Positions 32,908 through 41,360 of a stretch of DNA of 64,000 bases are shown piece after piece (positions within the stretch are counted from its first letter, which is position 1; every line of letters begins with the position of its first letter). The notes under the pieces were generated by a model that was not told where the DNA came from, did no database searches, and worked only from the letters and a program-made list of their open reading frames with translations. The stretch is from Cyanobacteria bacterium SBLK. GTDB taxonomy: Bacteria > Cyanobacteriota > Cyanobacteriia > Cyanobacteriales > Spirulinaceae. Where the stretch lies: positions 62,001-126,000 of the forward strand of contig JAGHZQ010000046.1 of NCBI GenBank assembly GCA_017746715.1. Direction: 5' to 3'. A program made the translations under genes and the position numbers.

Positions 32908-33426
32908 CTAAGTCTCGTTCAATCTCGGAATCAACTGAGCCAAATTACAAGGACGATGGCGAGAATCGAGTTGGTCTTTAATAATACTCCATCCTGTTTG
33001 ACAAGCACCGCTAGAACCTGGCAGACAAAAAATATAAGTAGCATTCGCTACCCCTGCCAGAGTCCGAGACTGAATGGTAGAAGTTTTAATCTCTTGATAA
33101 GAAATCATCCGAAATATTTCGCCAAAACCTGCAATTTCTTTATCTAATAATGGTTTAATTGCTTCTGGCGTACCATCTCTTCCCGTAACTCCCGTACCAC
33201 CAGTAGTTAAGATGACTTGGACAGATGGCTCCGCAACCCATTTCGATATTACAGCGCGAATTTGGTAAATGTTGTCGGGAACAATAGTTTTTTCTGCTAA
33301 AAAATGTCCTGCTGTGGTTAAGTTATCCACCAATATTTTGCCCGATTTATCATCAGCTTCAGTCCGCGTATCAGAAACCGTCAGCACGGCAACTTTTAAA
33401 GGGTGCAAAAATTCATTTTTGTTCAT
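32908..33426 (-). CDS. moaB: Molybdenum cofactor biosynthesis protein B (MoaB/MogA family)
   Basis: The 172-residue protein belongs to the MoaB/MogA fold that adenylates or binds molybdopterin in cofactor synthesis. Signatures are [17 protein letters not shown] (N terminus), [20 protein letters not shown] (about 69-88) and [16 protein letters not shown]. It lies 15 bases after the thrS stop on the same strand, so it is probably read through from thrS. No other Mo genes are near. MoaB and MogA are hard to tell apart by sequence; length and lack of fusion favour MoaB. Confidence 0.9.
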   Translation of the reverse strand: MNKNEFLHPLKVAVLTVSDTRTEADDKSGKILVDNLTTAGHFLAEKTIVPDNIYQIRAVISKWVAEPSVQVILTTGGTGVTGRDGTPEAIKPLLDKEIAGFGEIFRMISYQEIKTSTIQSRTLAGVANATYIFCLPGSSGACQTGWSIIKDQLDSRHRPCNLAQLIPRLNET

Positions 33427-33441
33427 TTTTCAATCTCGAAT

Positions 33442-35316
33442 CTAAATGTTAGTTTTATTCGTTAGAACTTCTTCTAAACTTTCTTTCAAATCAATTATAT
33501 TCATCGTGCCAATATCTCCTTGTTGGCGAGTCCGAATACTCAAAGTCTGGGTTTCGACTTCTCGCTTGCCAACGATCGCGACGACGGGAATTTTTTCTAA
33601 TTCGGCATTCCGGATTTGTTTGCCCAAACGTTCCCCCGTGCAGTCTATTTCTGCCCGATAACCAGCCTGTTTGAGCATCTCTAGCACCGCATTCCCATAC
33701 GCCCTTTGTTCCTCGCCCACGGGGAGCAGGCGAACCTGTATCGGAGCCAGCCATAAAGGAAAGTCCCCTGCATAGTTTTCGATTAAAATTCCGTAAAAAC
33801 GCTCTAAAGACCCAAAAATTGCCCGATGAATCATAATCGGACGTTGATGAGAACCATCGGCGGCTACATATTTCATGTCAAAGCGTTCGGGTAAGTTAAA
33901 ATCAACTTGAATCGTAGAACATTGCCAAGTCCGCCCGATCGCATCTTTAATTTTGATATCGATTTTAGGACCGTAGAACGCACCGCCTCCCTTATCTTCC
34001 AAGTAATCCCAACCCTTTGTATTTAATGCTTCGACTAAAGCATTAGTCGCCAATTCCCAACCTTCATCCGTCCCGACAGACTTATCCGGGCGAGTGGAAA
34101 GATTGACCTCATAATCCTTAAAACCAAAATCCGAAAGAATCTTTTCCGTTAAATTGAGTACGCCGAGAATTTCTTGTGCAATTTGGGTGGGTAAACAGAA
34201 AACATGAGCATCATCTTGTGTAAAACCCCGTACCCGCATTAAACCATGTAGTGCCCCAGAACGTTCATAGCGATATACCGTCCCTAATTCTGCCCAACGC
34301 AACGGTAATTCCCGATAGGAATGGAGTTCATTTTTATAGGTTAAAACGTGAAAAGGACAGTTCATCGGCTTGATTTGATAAGCCTGTTTCTCAATATCCA
34401 TCGAGTCGAACATATTCTCCCGATAGAAGTCAAAATGACCCGATGTTTTCCACAAGTCTAAGTTAGCGATGTGGGGCGTGTAGAGGAGTTCGTAACCTGA
34501 ATCTAAATGAGTCTTGCGCCAATAATCTTCAATGACATAGCGCATCTTTGCACCGCGAGGATGCCAAAATACTAACCCCCCCCCTGCATCTTCTTGAATG
34601 CTAAACAGTTTTAACTCTTTCCCAAGTTTGCGATGATCTCGGCGTTTGGCTTCTTCTTTTTGCTTTAAATACGCCTCTAATTGTTCTGGAGTTTCCCAAG
34701 CAGTTCCATAGATGCGCTGTAGTTGAGCCTTGGTTTCATCTCCTCGCCAGTATGCCCCCGCTACACTTTCTAGGGCGAAAGCCTTGGGGTTAATCTCTCC
34801 GGTATAGTTAATATGAGGTCCCGCACAGAGATCCCACCAAGATACGGTCGGAGGAATTTTAATGGGTTTAATTAAGGACGGTTCGGGTAAAGCTGCTCTG
34901 AGTTTTTCTCCGACATCAGGCAATCTCCCGCCGTCTGGACTGCCAATATAGTAACGAGTAATGGTTTCTCCTTCGGGAATGCTATCCAAGATTTCTAGTT
35001 TATAGGGTTCGCCTAACTGTTCGATTTCCGTTTTAATTTCTTCTCTGGTTATCTCTTCCCGAATAATCGGCAAATTCGCTTTAATCACTAAGCGCATTTG
35101 CTTGGTAATTTTTTTCAAATCTTCTGGTGTAAAGGGTTGGGGGCGATCGAAGTCGTAATAAAAGCCCGCATCTGTAGTCGGTCCAATCGTAACTTTTGTC
35201 TCGGGAAACAAGATTTGTACTGCCATTGCCATAACATGGGCGCAAGTGTGACGAATGCGTTCTAATTGTTCTGGATTGGCAATTTGTAGGGGAGACTGGG
35301 TTAACTGACTGACCAT
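33442..35316 (-). CDS. thrS: Threonyl-tRNA synthetase lacking the TGS domain (zinc-responsive form)
   Basis: The 624-residue enzyme charges tRNA-Thr. From the ATG at 35316 the protein opens almost directly on the editing domain (HTCAHVMA, then DLCAGPH), so the ~60-residue N-terminal TGS domain of standard enzymes is missing. The catalytic domain keeps the zinc ligands Cys (KPMNCPFH), His (DDAHVFC) and His (PIMIHRAIFGS) and motif 2 (RYERSGALHGL). The 7-1-7 box at 35333 lies 16 bases upstream, matching the known Zur-controlled thrS2 of Anabaena. The enzyme probably backs up a second, housekeeping ThrRS when zinc is scarce; that gene is not in the window. moaB follows. Confidence 0.93.
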   Translation of the reverse strand: MVSQLTQSPLQIANPEQLERIRHTCAHVMAMAVQILFPETKVTIGPTTDAGFYYDFDRPQPFTPEDLKKITKQMRLVIKANLPIIREEITREEIKTEIEQLGEPYKLEILDSIPEGETITRYYIGSPDGGRLPDVGEKLRAALPEPSLIKPIKIPPTVSWWDLCAGPHINYTGEINPKAFALESVAGAYWRGDETKAQLQRIYGTAWETPEQLEAYLKQKEEAKRRDHRKLGKELKLFSIQEDAGGGLVFWHPRGAKMRYVIEDYWRKTHLDSGYELLYTPHIANLDLWKTSGHFDFYRENMFDSMDIEKQAYQIKPMNCPFHVLTYKNELHSYRELPLRWAELGTVYRYERSGALHGLMRVRGFTQDDAHVFCLPTQIAQEILGVLNLTEKILSDFGFKDYEVNLSTRPDKSVGTDEGWELATNALVEALNTKGWDYLEDKGGGAFYGPKIDIKIKDAIGRTWQCSTIQVDFNLPERFDMKYVAADGSHQRPIMIHRAIFGSLERFYGILIENYAGDFPLWLAPIQVRLLPVGEEQRAYGNAVLEMLKQAGYRAEIDCTGERLGKQIRNAELEKIPVVAIVGKREVETQTLSIRTRQQGDIGTMNIIDLKESLEEVLTNKTNI

Positions 35317-35323
35317 TGCGGAG

Positions 35324-35350
35324 TTATGATAATGATAACGATTATCATAA
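35324..35350. promoter_or_regulatory. Zur-box-like operator upstream of thrS
   Basis: A perfect 10-bp inverted repeat, TTATGATAAT (35324-35333) and ATTATCATAA (35341-35350), spaced by 7. It includes TGATAACGATTATCA (35333-35347), which differs at one position from the cyanobacterial Zur consensus TGATAATNATTATCA. It is 16 bases upstream of the thrS start. Position and sequence both fit a zinc-dependent repressor site. Confidence 0.78.
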
Positions 35351-35497
35351 TAGCGTAAATCGATCGCAGAATTTGATTTGAAGACTAACATCGATTAACG
35401 ATCGCGAGGGAATCCCAGAATCACCTTTCGTAGGGTAGCAGGAGTTTCAATTATGTTACTTCGATCTGTTAAAATATCAATTTAAGATTGTCTATTA

Positions 35498-36646
35498 ATG
35501 AAGAAGACAAGCGATCGCGTTGAAATTGTTATTGTCGGGGCTGGAGCTGCTGGAATTGGCTGTGGCGTAGTCTTAAAAGATTTAGGAATTGAAAACTTTA
35601 TTATTTTAGAACGACATCAAATCGGGGCTTCTTTTCGCCGCTGGCCGGTCGAAATGCGATTCATTACGCCGTCGTTTCCCAGTCATGGTTTTGGATTGCT
35701 GGATCTCAACGCGATCGTTTTAAATACTTCTCCGGCCCTCAGTTTCAGAAAGGAGCATCTTTCGGGACAAGAATATGCCCTCTATTTGGAGACTGTAGCG
35801 GAGTATTTTCAACTCCCTATAAAAACCGAGACCAATGTAAAAAGTATTACCGCTTTACCTCAAGGCCAAGGCTTTGTTTTGGAAACGTCTCAAGATGAGT
35901 TGCGATCGCGCAGTGCCTCAGCTTCGCTGAGATCGCAGTTTGTAATTTGGGCAGCCGGAGAGTTTCAATATCCCAATCTTAATCCTTTTCCGGGGGCCCA
36001 ATTGTGCATTCATAATTCCCAAATCCGTTCTTGGACAGAACTTGAGGGGAACGAATTTGTAGTTATTGGAGGTTATGAAAGCGGTGTAGATGCAGCGTCA
36101 AATTTGGCAGCATTGGGGAAAAAAGTCAAGTTAATCGATCGCCAGAGTAGTTGGTTAAACTCAGACTCGGATCCGAGTGTTTCTCTATCTCCTTATAGTC
36201 TAAAACGTTTAAAAATGGCTTATGGTATCGGTCGGGTCGAACTCATTGGAGAACGGCAGGTTAAAGCTGTCAAAGCCGTCACAAAAGGATATATGGTGGA
36301 GAGTGAATCCGAACAGTGGTTGAGTTCTACACCGCCAATTCTCTGTACGGGGTTTAATAGCAGTTTACAACAAATCGCGCCTCTATTTGACTGGTCAAAT
36401 GGCCATGCAGCCCTAACTCGAGAAGATGAATCTACTCTAACTCCGGGGTTATTTGTTGTCGGTCCTTCTGTGCGTCATGGAGACCTAATTTTTTGCTTTA
36501 TTTACAAATTTCGACAGCGATTTGCCGTGGTGGTCAATGCGATCGCTCAACGTCTGGGAATCGATACAACAACCTTGGAAACTTATCGCCGAGAAGGTTT
36601 ATTTTTAGATGACCTTTCTTGCTGTGATAACGATTGTGTTTGTTGA
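35498..36646 (+). CDS. FAD-dependent oxidoreductase with cysteine-rich C terminus
   Basis: The 382-residue flavoprotein is divergent from thrS and shares its 181-bp upstream region. It has the FAD Rossmann motif VIVGAGAAGIGCG (residues 11-23), a second dinucleotide motif VVIGGYESGVDAASN (about 189-203), and FVVGPSVRHGD near the end, as in flavin monooxygenase-like and thioredoxin reductase-like proteins. The C terminus ends in SCCDNDCVC, four cysteines that could bind zinc or another metal. Homologues recur in COG0523/Zur neighbourhoods, so a role in zinc-limited redox chemistry is a fair inference; the substrate is not visible. Confidence 0.8.
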   Translation: MKKTSDRVEIVIVGAGAAGIGCGVVLKDLGIENFIILERHQIGASFRRWPVEMRFITPSFPSHGFGLLDLNAIVLNTSPALSFRKEHLSGQEYALYLETVAEYFQLPIKTETNVKSITALPQGQGFVLETSQDELRSRSASASLRSQFVIWAAGEFQYPNLNPFPGAQLCIHNSQIRSWTELEGNEFVVIGGYESGVDAASNLAALGKKVKLIDRQSSWLNSDSDPSVSLSPYSLKRLKMAYGIGRVELIGERQVKAVKAVTKGYMVESESEQWLSSTPPILCTGFNSSLQQIAPLFDWSNGHAALTREDESTLTPGLFVVGPSVRHGDLIFCFIYKFRQRFAVVVNAIAQRLGIDTTTLETYRREGLFLDDLSCCDNDCVC

Positions 36647-36775
36647 ACAATAAGATTTATGCTGTGTTGCTATATCTGCCCTAGCGATCGGTACTACAAA
36701 CATTGAGCAGAGTTTGAAGTTTATCCACCAAATCGAACCCTACTGCGATCGCTTGCTTCAAGAATTGATAAGAAT

Positions 36776-36831
36776 GGTGCGTTCCCAAAATTTATCGGTA
36801 GGATAGTAGGAGTTGAAGTAGGGAACGCACC
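36776..36831. repeat. 11-bp perfect inverted repeat GGTGCGTTCCC
   Basis: GGTGCGTTCCC (36776-36786) and GGGAACGCACC (36821-36831) enclose 34 bases. It resembles short palindromic repeats spread through cyanobacterial genomes. It lies between the FAD oxidoreductase and the 109-residue gene and may be an RNA stem. Confidence 0.65.
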
Positions 36832-36889
36832 CTACAAGATCTGCGATCGCTCTCATAGTATGATGTCAATATTGGAAGCTCGCGCCTGT

Positions 36890-37216
36890 ATGTTAGAATT
36901 GACAACTATACAACAAACCGCCCTCGATTATCTCTTGTCCGATCTGGACGTATTTCCAGAACATCGTCACTTGTTTGAGGTTGTCGGTACAACCTGTTTT
37001 AAGAATAATGAGTGGATGATTAACATTAGTATTATCGGTTTGATTGGTAAATATTGGAATGTTTTTGTCGACGGCAACACGGGAAAAGTTTTACCAAACT
37101 GCGAGTTTTATACCGATCGCCAAGACTTGCACGAACCCCATCAATATTCCCATTTGCCCGACTATTTAAATCAACTACTCAATCGCCAGACCGAACAAGT
37201 TTCGCAGGTCAATTAA
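36890..37216 (+). CDS. Unknown small protein in the zinc-associated cluster
   Basis: I do not recognise this protein (108 residues from the ATG at 36890; a further ATG at 36860 is open in frame). The sequence runs QTALDYLLSDLDVFPEHRHLFEVVG, then NEWMINISIIGLIGKYWNVFVDGNTGKVLP, a strand-turn-strand that resembles PepSY-like folds, which modify proteases or bind peptides. It has single His and Cys residues but no clear metal motif. It ends 23 bases before the COG0523 start, so the two are probably co-transcribed. Confidence 0.65.
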   Translation: MLELTTIQQTALDYLLSDLDVFPEHRHLFEVVGTTCFKNNEWMINISIIGLIGKYWNVFVDGNTGKVLPNCEFYTDRQDLHEPHQYSHLPDYLNQLLNRQTEQVSQVN

Positions 37217-37239
37217 ACCCTGCTTTGTATGCGATCGCT

Positions 37240-38241
37240 ATGACTCGTCTAAACTTCACCCTATCCGATGCCCTGCCATCTTTACCTAAAATTGGGATAC
37301 CCGTCACGATCATTACGGGGTTCTTAGGGAGTGGCAAAACGACCTTACTCAATCAAATTTTACAGAATAAAGATACACTGAAAATAGCGGTATTGGTTAA
37401 TGAATTTGGTGATATTAATATTGACGAACAGCTCCTGATCTCAGTGGAATCGGATATGATAGAACTCGATAATGGGTGTATCTGCTGTACCATCAATGAT
37501 AGTTTAATTGATGCTGTTTATCGAGTTTTAGAACGAGAAGAAAAAGTCGATTACTTAATCATTGAAACGACGGGATTAGCCGAACCGTTACCGATTATTC
37601 TGACTTTTCTCAGCCCAGAATTAAAATTTTTAACGCGTCTTGATGCAGTTATTACGGTTGTGGATGCAGCCAGTTTTGATGCGAATCATTTTGATAGTGA
37701 AGCTGCTTTAAGCCAAATTAGATACGGTGATGTGGTTATTTTAAATAAAGTGGATTTGGCAACTGAAGACAAAATGAGTGAGTTAAAGGAATTGATTGAA
37801 GATATTAAACCGGGATTTAGAATTTTACGCAGCGAATATGGTCAAGTCCCTTTACCACTCATTTTGGATATTGGTTTAACTCAAGTCAATAATTATCAAG
37901 ATAAAATTTCTGACTTTCGACGGGATAAATCTGCTTTTAATAATCATTTAGCCAATGATAAATTTAATTTTGTATCTTTTCAAAGCGATCGCCCGTTTAA
38001 GGTTGAGGAATTCGAGCATTTTTTAACTCAACAATTATCAAATAATATATTTCGTGCCAAGGGAATATTATGGTTTGAAGAAAGTTCAGATCGGCATATT
38101 TTTCAACTGAGCGGACCTCGTTACGATCTACAAGCAGATGATTGGACGAGTCAGCCCAAAAACGAACTGGTATTCATCGGGCGTAATTTGAATGAGTCTT
38201 TAATTAAACAACAGCTTAATAAGTGTTTGGTAGAGTTATAG
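37240..38241 (+). CDS. COG0523-family GTPase (CobW/ZigA-like zinc metallochaperone)
   Basis: The 333-residue protein starts at the ATG at 37240. It has the P-loop GFLGSGKTTL (about 24-33), the metal-binding GCICCTIND (CxCC, about 75-84), TTGLAEPLP and the NKVD guanine motif, followed by the CobW C-terminal domain (about 240-333). The family moves zinc or cobalt to target enzymes using GTP. Proximity to a Zur-type box and to a zinc-enzyme paralogue, thrS, argues for a zinc role here, as in Anabaena. The open frame extends upstream to 37054 through the previous gene, but that part is out of context. Confidence 0.9.
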   Translation: MTRLNFTLSDALPSLPKIGIPVTIITGFLGSGKTTLLNQILQNKDTLKIAVLVNEFGDINIDEQLLISVESDMIELDNGCICCTINDSLIDAVYRVLEREEKVDYLIIETTGLAEPLPIILTFLSPELKFLTRLDAVITVVDAASFDANHFDSEAALSQIRYGDVVILNKVDLATEDKMSELKELIEDIKPGFRILRSEYGQVPLPLILDIGLTQVNNYQDKISDFRRDKSAFNNHLANDKFNFVSFQSDRPFKVEEFEHFLTQQLSNNIFRAKGILWFEESSDRHIFQLSGPRYDLQADDWTSQPKNELVFIGRNLNESLIKQQLNKCLVEL

Positions 38242-38376
38242 CAATCCCAATTGAGATGTGAAAGGAGTGTAGGCTAAAACTCGTGCTCTTGCGAGATCGC
38301 TTATTTGAAAATCAAATAGACTTGCTATATTATGGAGTTATTAGAATAGGAGCGATCGCTCTAAAAAATTCAGCTC

Positions 38377-39564
38377 ATGAAACAGTCTCCATTGCCTTTA
38401 CCTCCGCCAATTTTATGCTCTGAAGAGAATTCTTTCGCTCGCTATACGATCGCAAATCGATTGCCTGCCATTCTCAAAAAAATTATTAAAAATAACCATT
38501 TCTCTCCTCGAATTAACGAGAATTTAGAACGATTGCAAGGAGAAATTTTCACGGGTAAAATACGAGGGATTGCGTCAGATGGCGGAGCAGATTTAGAAGA
38601 TTGGGAAAATTATATTCAACCGTTTAAAAATAAAAGTTGGTTTGACGTGCCATTTTATTTTATCGAAGCATATTTTTATCGTCGCATCTTGGAAGCAACC
38701 GAATATTTTCAGAATGGAGAAGCGATCGATCCCTTTACAATCTCGAAACAAGAAGGATTGCGATCGCATCTAGATTCGATCCGCAATATTCTGCAATCTT
38801 CCCAAAAGCTCACGGGTTTATTCCATGGGGTATTATGGGGAAATCGTGCGGATTTGAGTTTGTGGAAAGTAGGAGGAAGCGATCGCGATTCTTTCGATTT
38901 CGATCCGCAACAAGATAATATTTTAGTTGACGATACAACCAAAATTTTAGAGCGATTGGCGAAGATGCAAAGGGAGAGAATTGATTTTATTATTGATAAT
39001 GCCGGATTTGAATTAACTTGCGACTTATTGCTCTGCGATCGCTTATTACAAGAAGAAATTGCCGAGACGATTGTACTGCATTTAAAAGCCGATCCAATCT
39101 TCGTTTCCGATGCAACGATTGCCGATGTTAATTATACCATACACATCTTTGCTGAAGATGAGTTTGAGGAAATGAGATCGCTTTCCGCTCGCTTGCAAAA
39201 TTATCTCGCTTCTGGTGCTTTAGTTTTACAATCGGATCGGTTTTGGAATTCCCCCTTAGCTTTTTGGGAAATGAGCGATCGCTTAACTAAAGAACTGGAA
39301 AAAGCGAGTTTGGTTTTCATTAAAGGAGATGCAAACTATCGGCGCTTATTGGGCGATCGACATTGGGATTGTACTGACTCATTTTCTCAAATCACTCATT
39401 ATTTCCCGGCTTCTTTTGTTGCCTTGCGGACTCTCAAATCAGAGATTGTTGTCGGACTTCAATCCGCTAAAATCGATCGCTTAGATCGCCAAAATCCACA
39501 ATGGAAAATTGATGGATCGCGAGGAGTCATTCAATTTGTAGAGATTAATAGAAATAGCACATAA
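38377..39564 (+). CDS. DUF89 family protein, ARMT1-like metal-dependent phosphatase
   Basis: The 395-residue protein matches DUF89, whose best-studied members are metal-dependent phosphatases or protein carboxyl methyltransferases that act on damaged metabolites. Visible family residues are WGNRADLSLW (about 150-159), FIIDNAGFELTCDL (Asn-Asp metal site), LVFIKGDANYRRLLGDRHW and FVALRTLKSEIVVGL, which together define the ARMT1-like subgroup. The likely substrates are sugar phosphates; which one cannot be read. It stands between the zinc cluster and hppD, with no obvious partner. A 12-bp stem-loop separates it from hppD. Confidence 0.9.
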   Translation: MKQSPLPLPPPILCSEENSFARYTIANRLPAILKKIIKNNHFSPRINENLERLQGEIFTGKIRGIASDGGADLEDWENYIQPFKNKSWFDVPFYFIEAYFYRRILEATEYFQNGEAIDPFTISKQEGLRSHLDSIRNILQSSQKLTGLFHGVLWGNRADLSLWKVGGSDRDSFDFDPQQDNILVDDTTKILERLAKMQRERIDFIIDNAGFELTCDLLLCDRLLQEEIAETIVLHLKADPIFVSDATIADVNYTIHIFAEDEFEEMRSLSARLQNYLASGALVLQSDRFWNSPLAFWEMSDRLTKELEKASLVFIKGDANYRRLLGDRHWDCTDSFSQITHYFPASFVALRTLKSEIVVGLQSAKIDRLDRQNPQWKIDGSRGVIQFVEINRNST

Positions 39565-39569
39565 AAAAT

Positions 39570-39597
39570 GTAGAGACAAGGCATACCTTGTCTCTAC
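39570..39597 (-). terminator. Stem-loop between DUF89 gene and hppD (repeat-like terminator)
   Basis: GTAGAGACAAGG (39570-39581) pairs perfectly with CCTTGTCTCTAC (39586-39597) around CATA. On the minus strand it is followed by ATTTTTTAT, a U-tract suited to ending hppD. It also resembles the dispersed GTAGAGAC-type palindromic repeats of filamentous cyanobacteria. The hppD stop (39594-39596) lies in the stem. Confidence 0.8.
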
Positions 39598-40610
39598 TCT
39601 TGTTTCATTTGTTCTCGTTCGATCGCTTCAAATAAAGCACGAAAATTTCCTTCTCCAAATCCTTCAGCTTGTTGGCGACGTTCGATAATTTCAAAAAAGA
39701 AGGTAGGAGTAGAAAAAATGGGTTTTGTGAAGATTTGTAGTAAAATTGGCGGATCGTTTTCTAAAGGAAATTGACAATCAACTAGAATTTTTTCTCGTTC
39801 GATAAGAACCCATTCTCGTTCTGATGAGAATAAATTGTGCAATTGAGAACGAAGTTGACGATAATAGGTTGCAGGCACATCTAAAAAATGTACGCCAGCC
39901 TCTCTTAATTTTGCCGTTGTTGCGACAATCTGTTTTGTTTGTAGGGCAATATGCTGTACGCCAGATCCGCAATTTTGATTGACAAATTCTTGGATTTGTG
40001 AATTGGGTGAAGTTGGCTCATTGACTGGGATTTTAATGCCGCTTTTTGGATGTACCATGACTTGAGAATGCAAACCCGATCGCATTGTTTGAATGTTAAA
40101 TGTTTGTTGACATTCAAACCCAAATATAGATCGATACCAATCAACGGTTGGCTTTAATTGACCTGCTTCGACATTTAAGACGATATGATCGATCTCATGA
40201 AATAAATGACTGTCCCTTGGCAAACTTTTCTTATCTGTTGTTTTCCAGAGAGTATGAGCAATTCCCGCAGGGCTTTGAATTTGACAGTAATGGCGATCGC
40301 CCCGAATTTGCACGGGTGTTAAAATCGCACCGCCATAGTCTTGAATCCGAGTTAATATTGCCTCTAAATTGGGAACGACAAACTCAATATCAACAACACC
40401 GGGGGGATGCTTTTGCAAATAAACGGCAACAGGACTAGCCTCGCTAAGGGGAGAAGAAAAAGAAAAAACAATCGCACCACTGCCAATGACTTCAGTGTAA
40501 GTACTAAAGTTCCTAGAAGTCGCGATCGCGGTAAACCCCATTACCTCGATAAACCAGTCTCGCCATTGTTTTGCATCTTCGACATAGAAACAAATTCGCT
40601 CGATTTTCAT
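39594..40610 (-). CDS. hppD: 4-hydroxyphenylpyruvate dioxygenase
   Basis: The 338-residue iron dioxygenase converts 4-hydroxyphenylpyruvate to homogentisate, the first step toward tocopherol in cyanobacteria. From the ATG at 40610 there are two vicinal oxygen chelate domains; the iron ligands are His in IDHIVLNV (near 168), His in VQHIALQT (near 243) and Glu in FFEIIERR (near 318). An upstream ATG at 40673 adds 21 residues of weak quality. The divergent membrane protein gene begins 72 bases upstream on the plus strand. The stop falls inside the preceding stem-loop. Confidence 0.93.
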   Translation of the reverse strand: MKIERICFYVEDAKQWRDWFIEVMGFTAIATSRNFSTYTEVIGSGAIVFSFSSPLSEASPVAVYLQKHPPGVVDIEFVVPNLEAILTRIQDYGGAILTPVQIRGDRHYCQIQSPAGIAHTLWKTTDKKSLPRDSHLFHEIDHIVLNVEAGQLKPTVDWYRSIFGFECQQTFNIQTMRSGLHSQVMVHPKSGIKIPVNEPTSPNSQIQEFVNQNCGSGVQHIALQTKQIVATTAKLREAGVHFLDVPATYYRQLRSQLHNLFSSEREWVLIEREKILVDCQFPLENDPPILLQIFTKPIFSTPTFFFEIIERRQQAEGFGEGNFRALFEAIEREQMKQE

Positions 40611-40682
40611 CAGGTTTGGCCGATAGCACGAATTAAGATAGGGTTTGTTATCGAGGATAAACGCGATCGCCAAAAATTGGGA

Positions 40683-41240
40683 ATGAGTTTCTGGATTGAG
40701 TGGATTATTGCCACATTCTTAGGATTTCTCCTGAGTTTATTTTTTGTGGAAGTGGGGGAAATTCCCGACGTTACCGCAGTTAGCGGGGCGATCGGGGGAG
40801 GAATTATCGGATTGATGCAAGGATTGGTGTTGTTGGGTCGTGCCGATCGCCTGCGAGAATGGATTTTAGTCAATGCGATCGCTTGGGGGATAATGGCTCA
40901 AGTGGGATTGGGAGCAATGGGATGGGTTGCCCCGAGGACGGATTTTTTTGTCGTCCGCTTGACTTATGGCTTGGTTTGGGGGGCGATCGCGGGAGGAATT
41001 TCGGGAATGATGCAGGGGTTTGTCTTGCGAAATGTCATCCCTTTTGCTTATTTATGGGTCATTCTCAATGCTTTGTCTTGGGGCTTTAGCTTGTCTTTGG
41101 GATGGACGATCGGGGGAATTGTGCGATCGCTGACCCATCTTTACCTCGGAGAAGCGATCGGGTTGGGGATCGCTTGGATTTGTTCGAGTGCAATTATGGG
41201 ATTTGCTCTGAGGGGTTTGTTGGACTGGGGCGATCGCTGA
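40683..41240 (+). CDS. Multi-pass membrane protein of unknown function, 185 residues
   Basis: I do not recognise this family. From the ATG at 40683 it has about six hydrophobic segments with repeating Gly-rich signatures: GGGIIGLMQGLVLLGRADRLREWILVN (about 40-65) recurs as GGISGMMQGFVLRNVIPFAYLWVILN (about 110-137). The protein is thus an internal duplication of a two- or three-helix unit. Similar proteins with GxxxGLxQxxxLR motifs are common in cyanobacteria and are unannotated. The frame extends upstream to 40407 but overlaps hppD in antisense, so I reject it. The short Uma2-like remnant follows directly. Confidence 0.65.
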   Translation: MSFWIEWIIATFLGFLLSLFFVEVGEIPDVTAVSGAIGGGIIGLMQGLVLLGRADRLREWILVNAIAWGIMAQVGLGAMGWVAPRTDFFVVRLTYGLVWGAIAGGISGMMQGFVLRNVIPFAYLWVILNALSWGFSLSLGWTIGGIVRSLTHLYLGEAIGLGIAWICSSAIMGFALRGLLDWGDR

Positions 41241-41244
41241 AACT

Positions 41245-41301
41245 GAAGTTTGGCGCTATGATGGCAATACGATCGCGTTTTATCGTTTGCAAAACTCGAT
41301 T
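41245..41301 (+). pseudogene. Fragment of a Uma2 gene
   Basis: 41245-41296 repeats, with few changes, the internal Uma2 segment at 41799-41850 (GAAGTTTGGCGCTATGATGG, and ending TTTATCGTTTGCAAAAC). In frame it reads EVWRYDGNTIAFYRLQNSI and then stops. It has no start and is the last piece of a second Uma2 copy, 554 bases upstream of the intact gene's matching segment. Confidence 0.85.
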
Positions 41302-41360
41302 TAAAAGCAAATTTTGGTATCTTGAAAAAGAAAGCGATCGCTAATTTACTTAGAGTCGTC

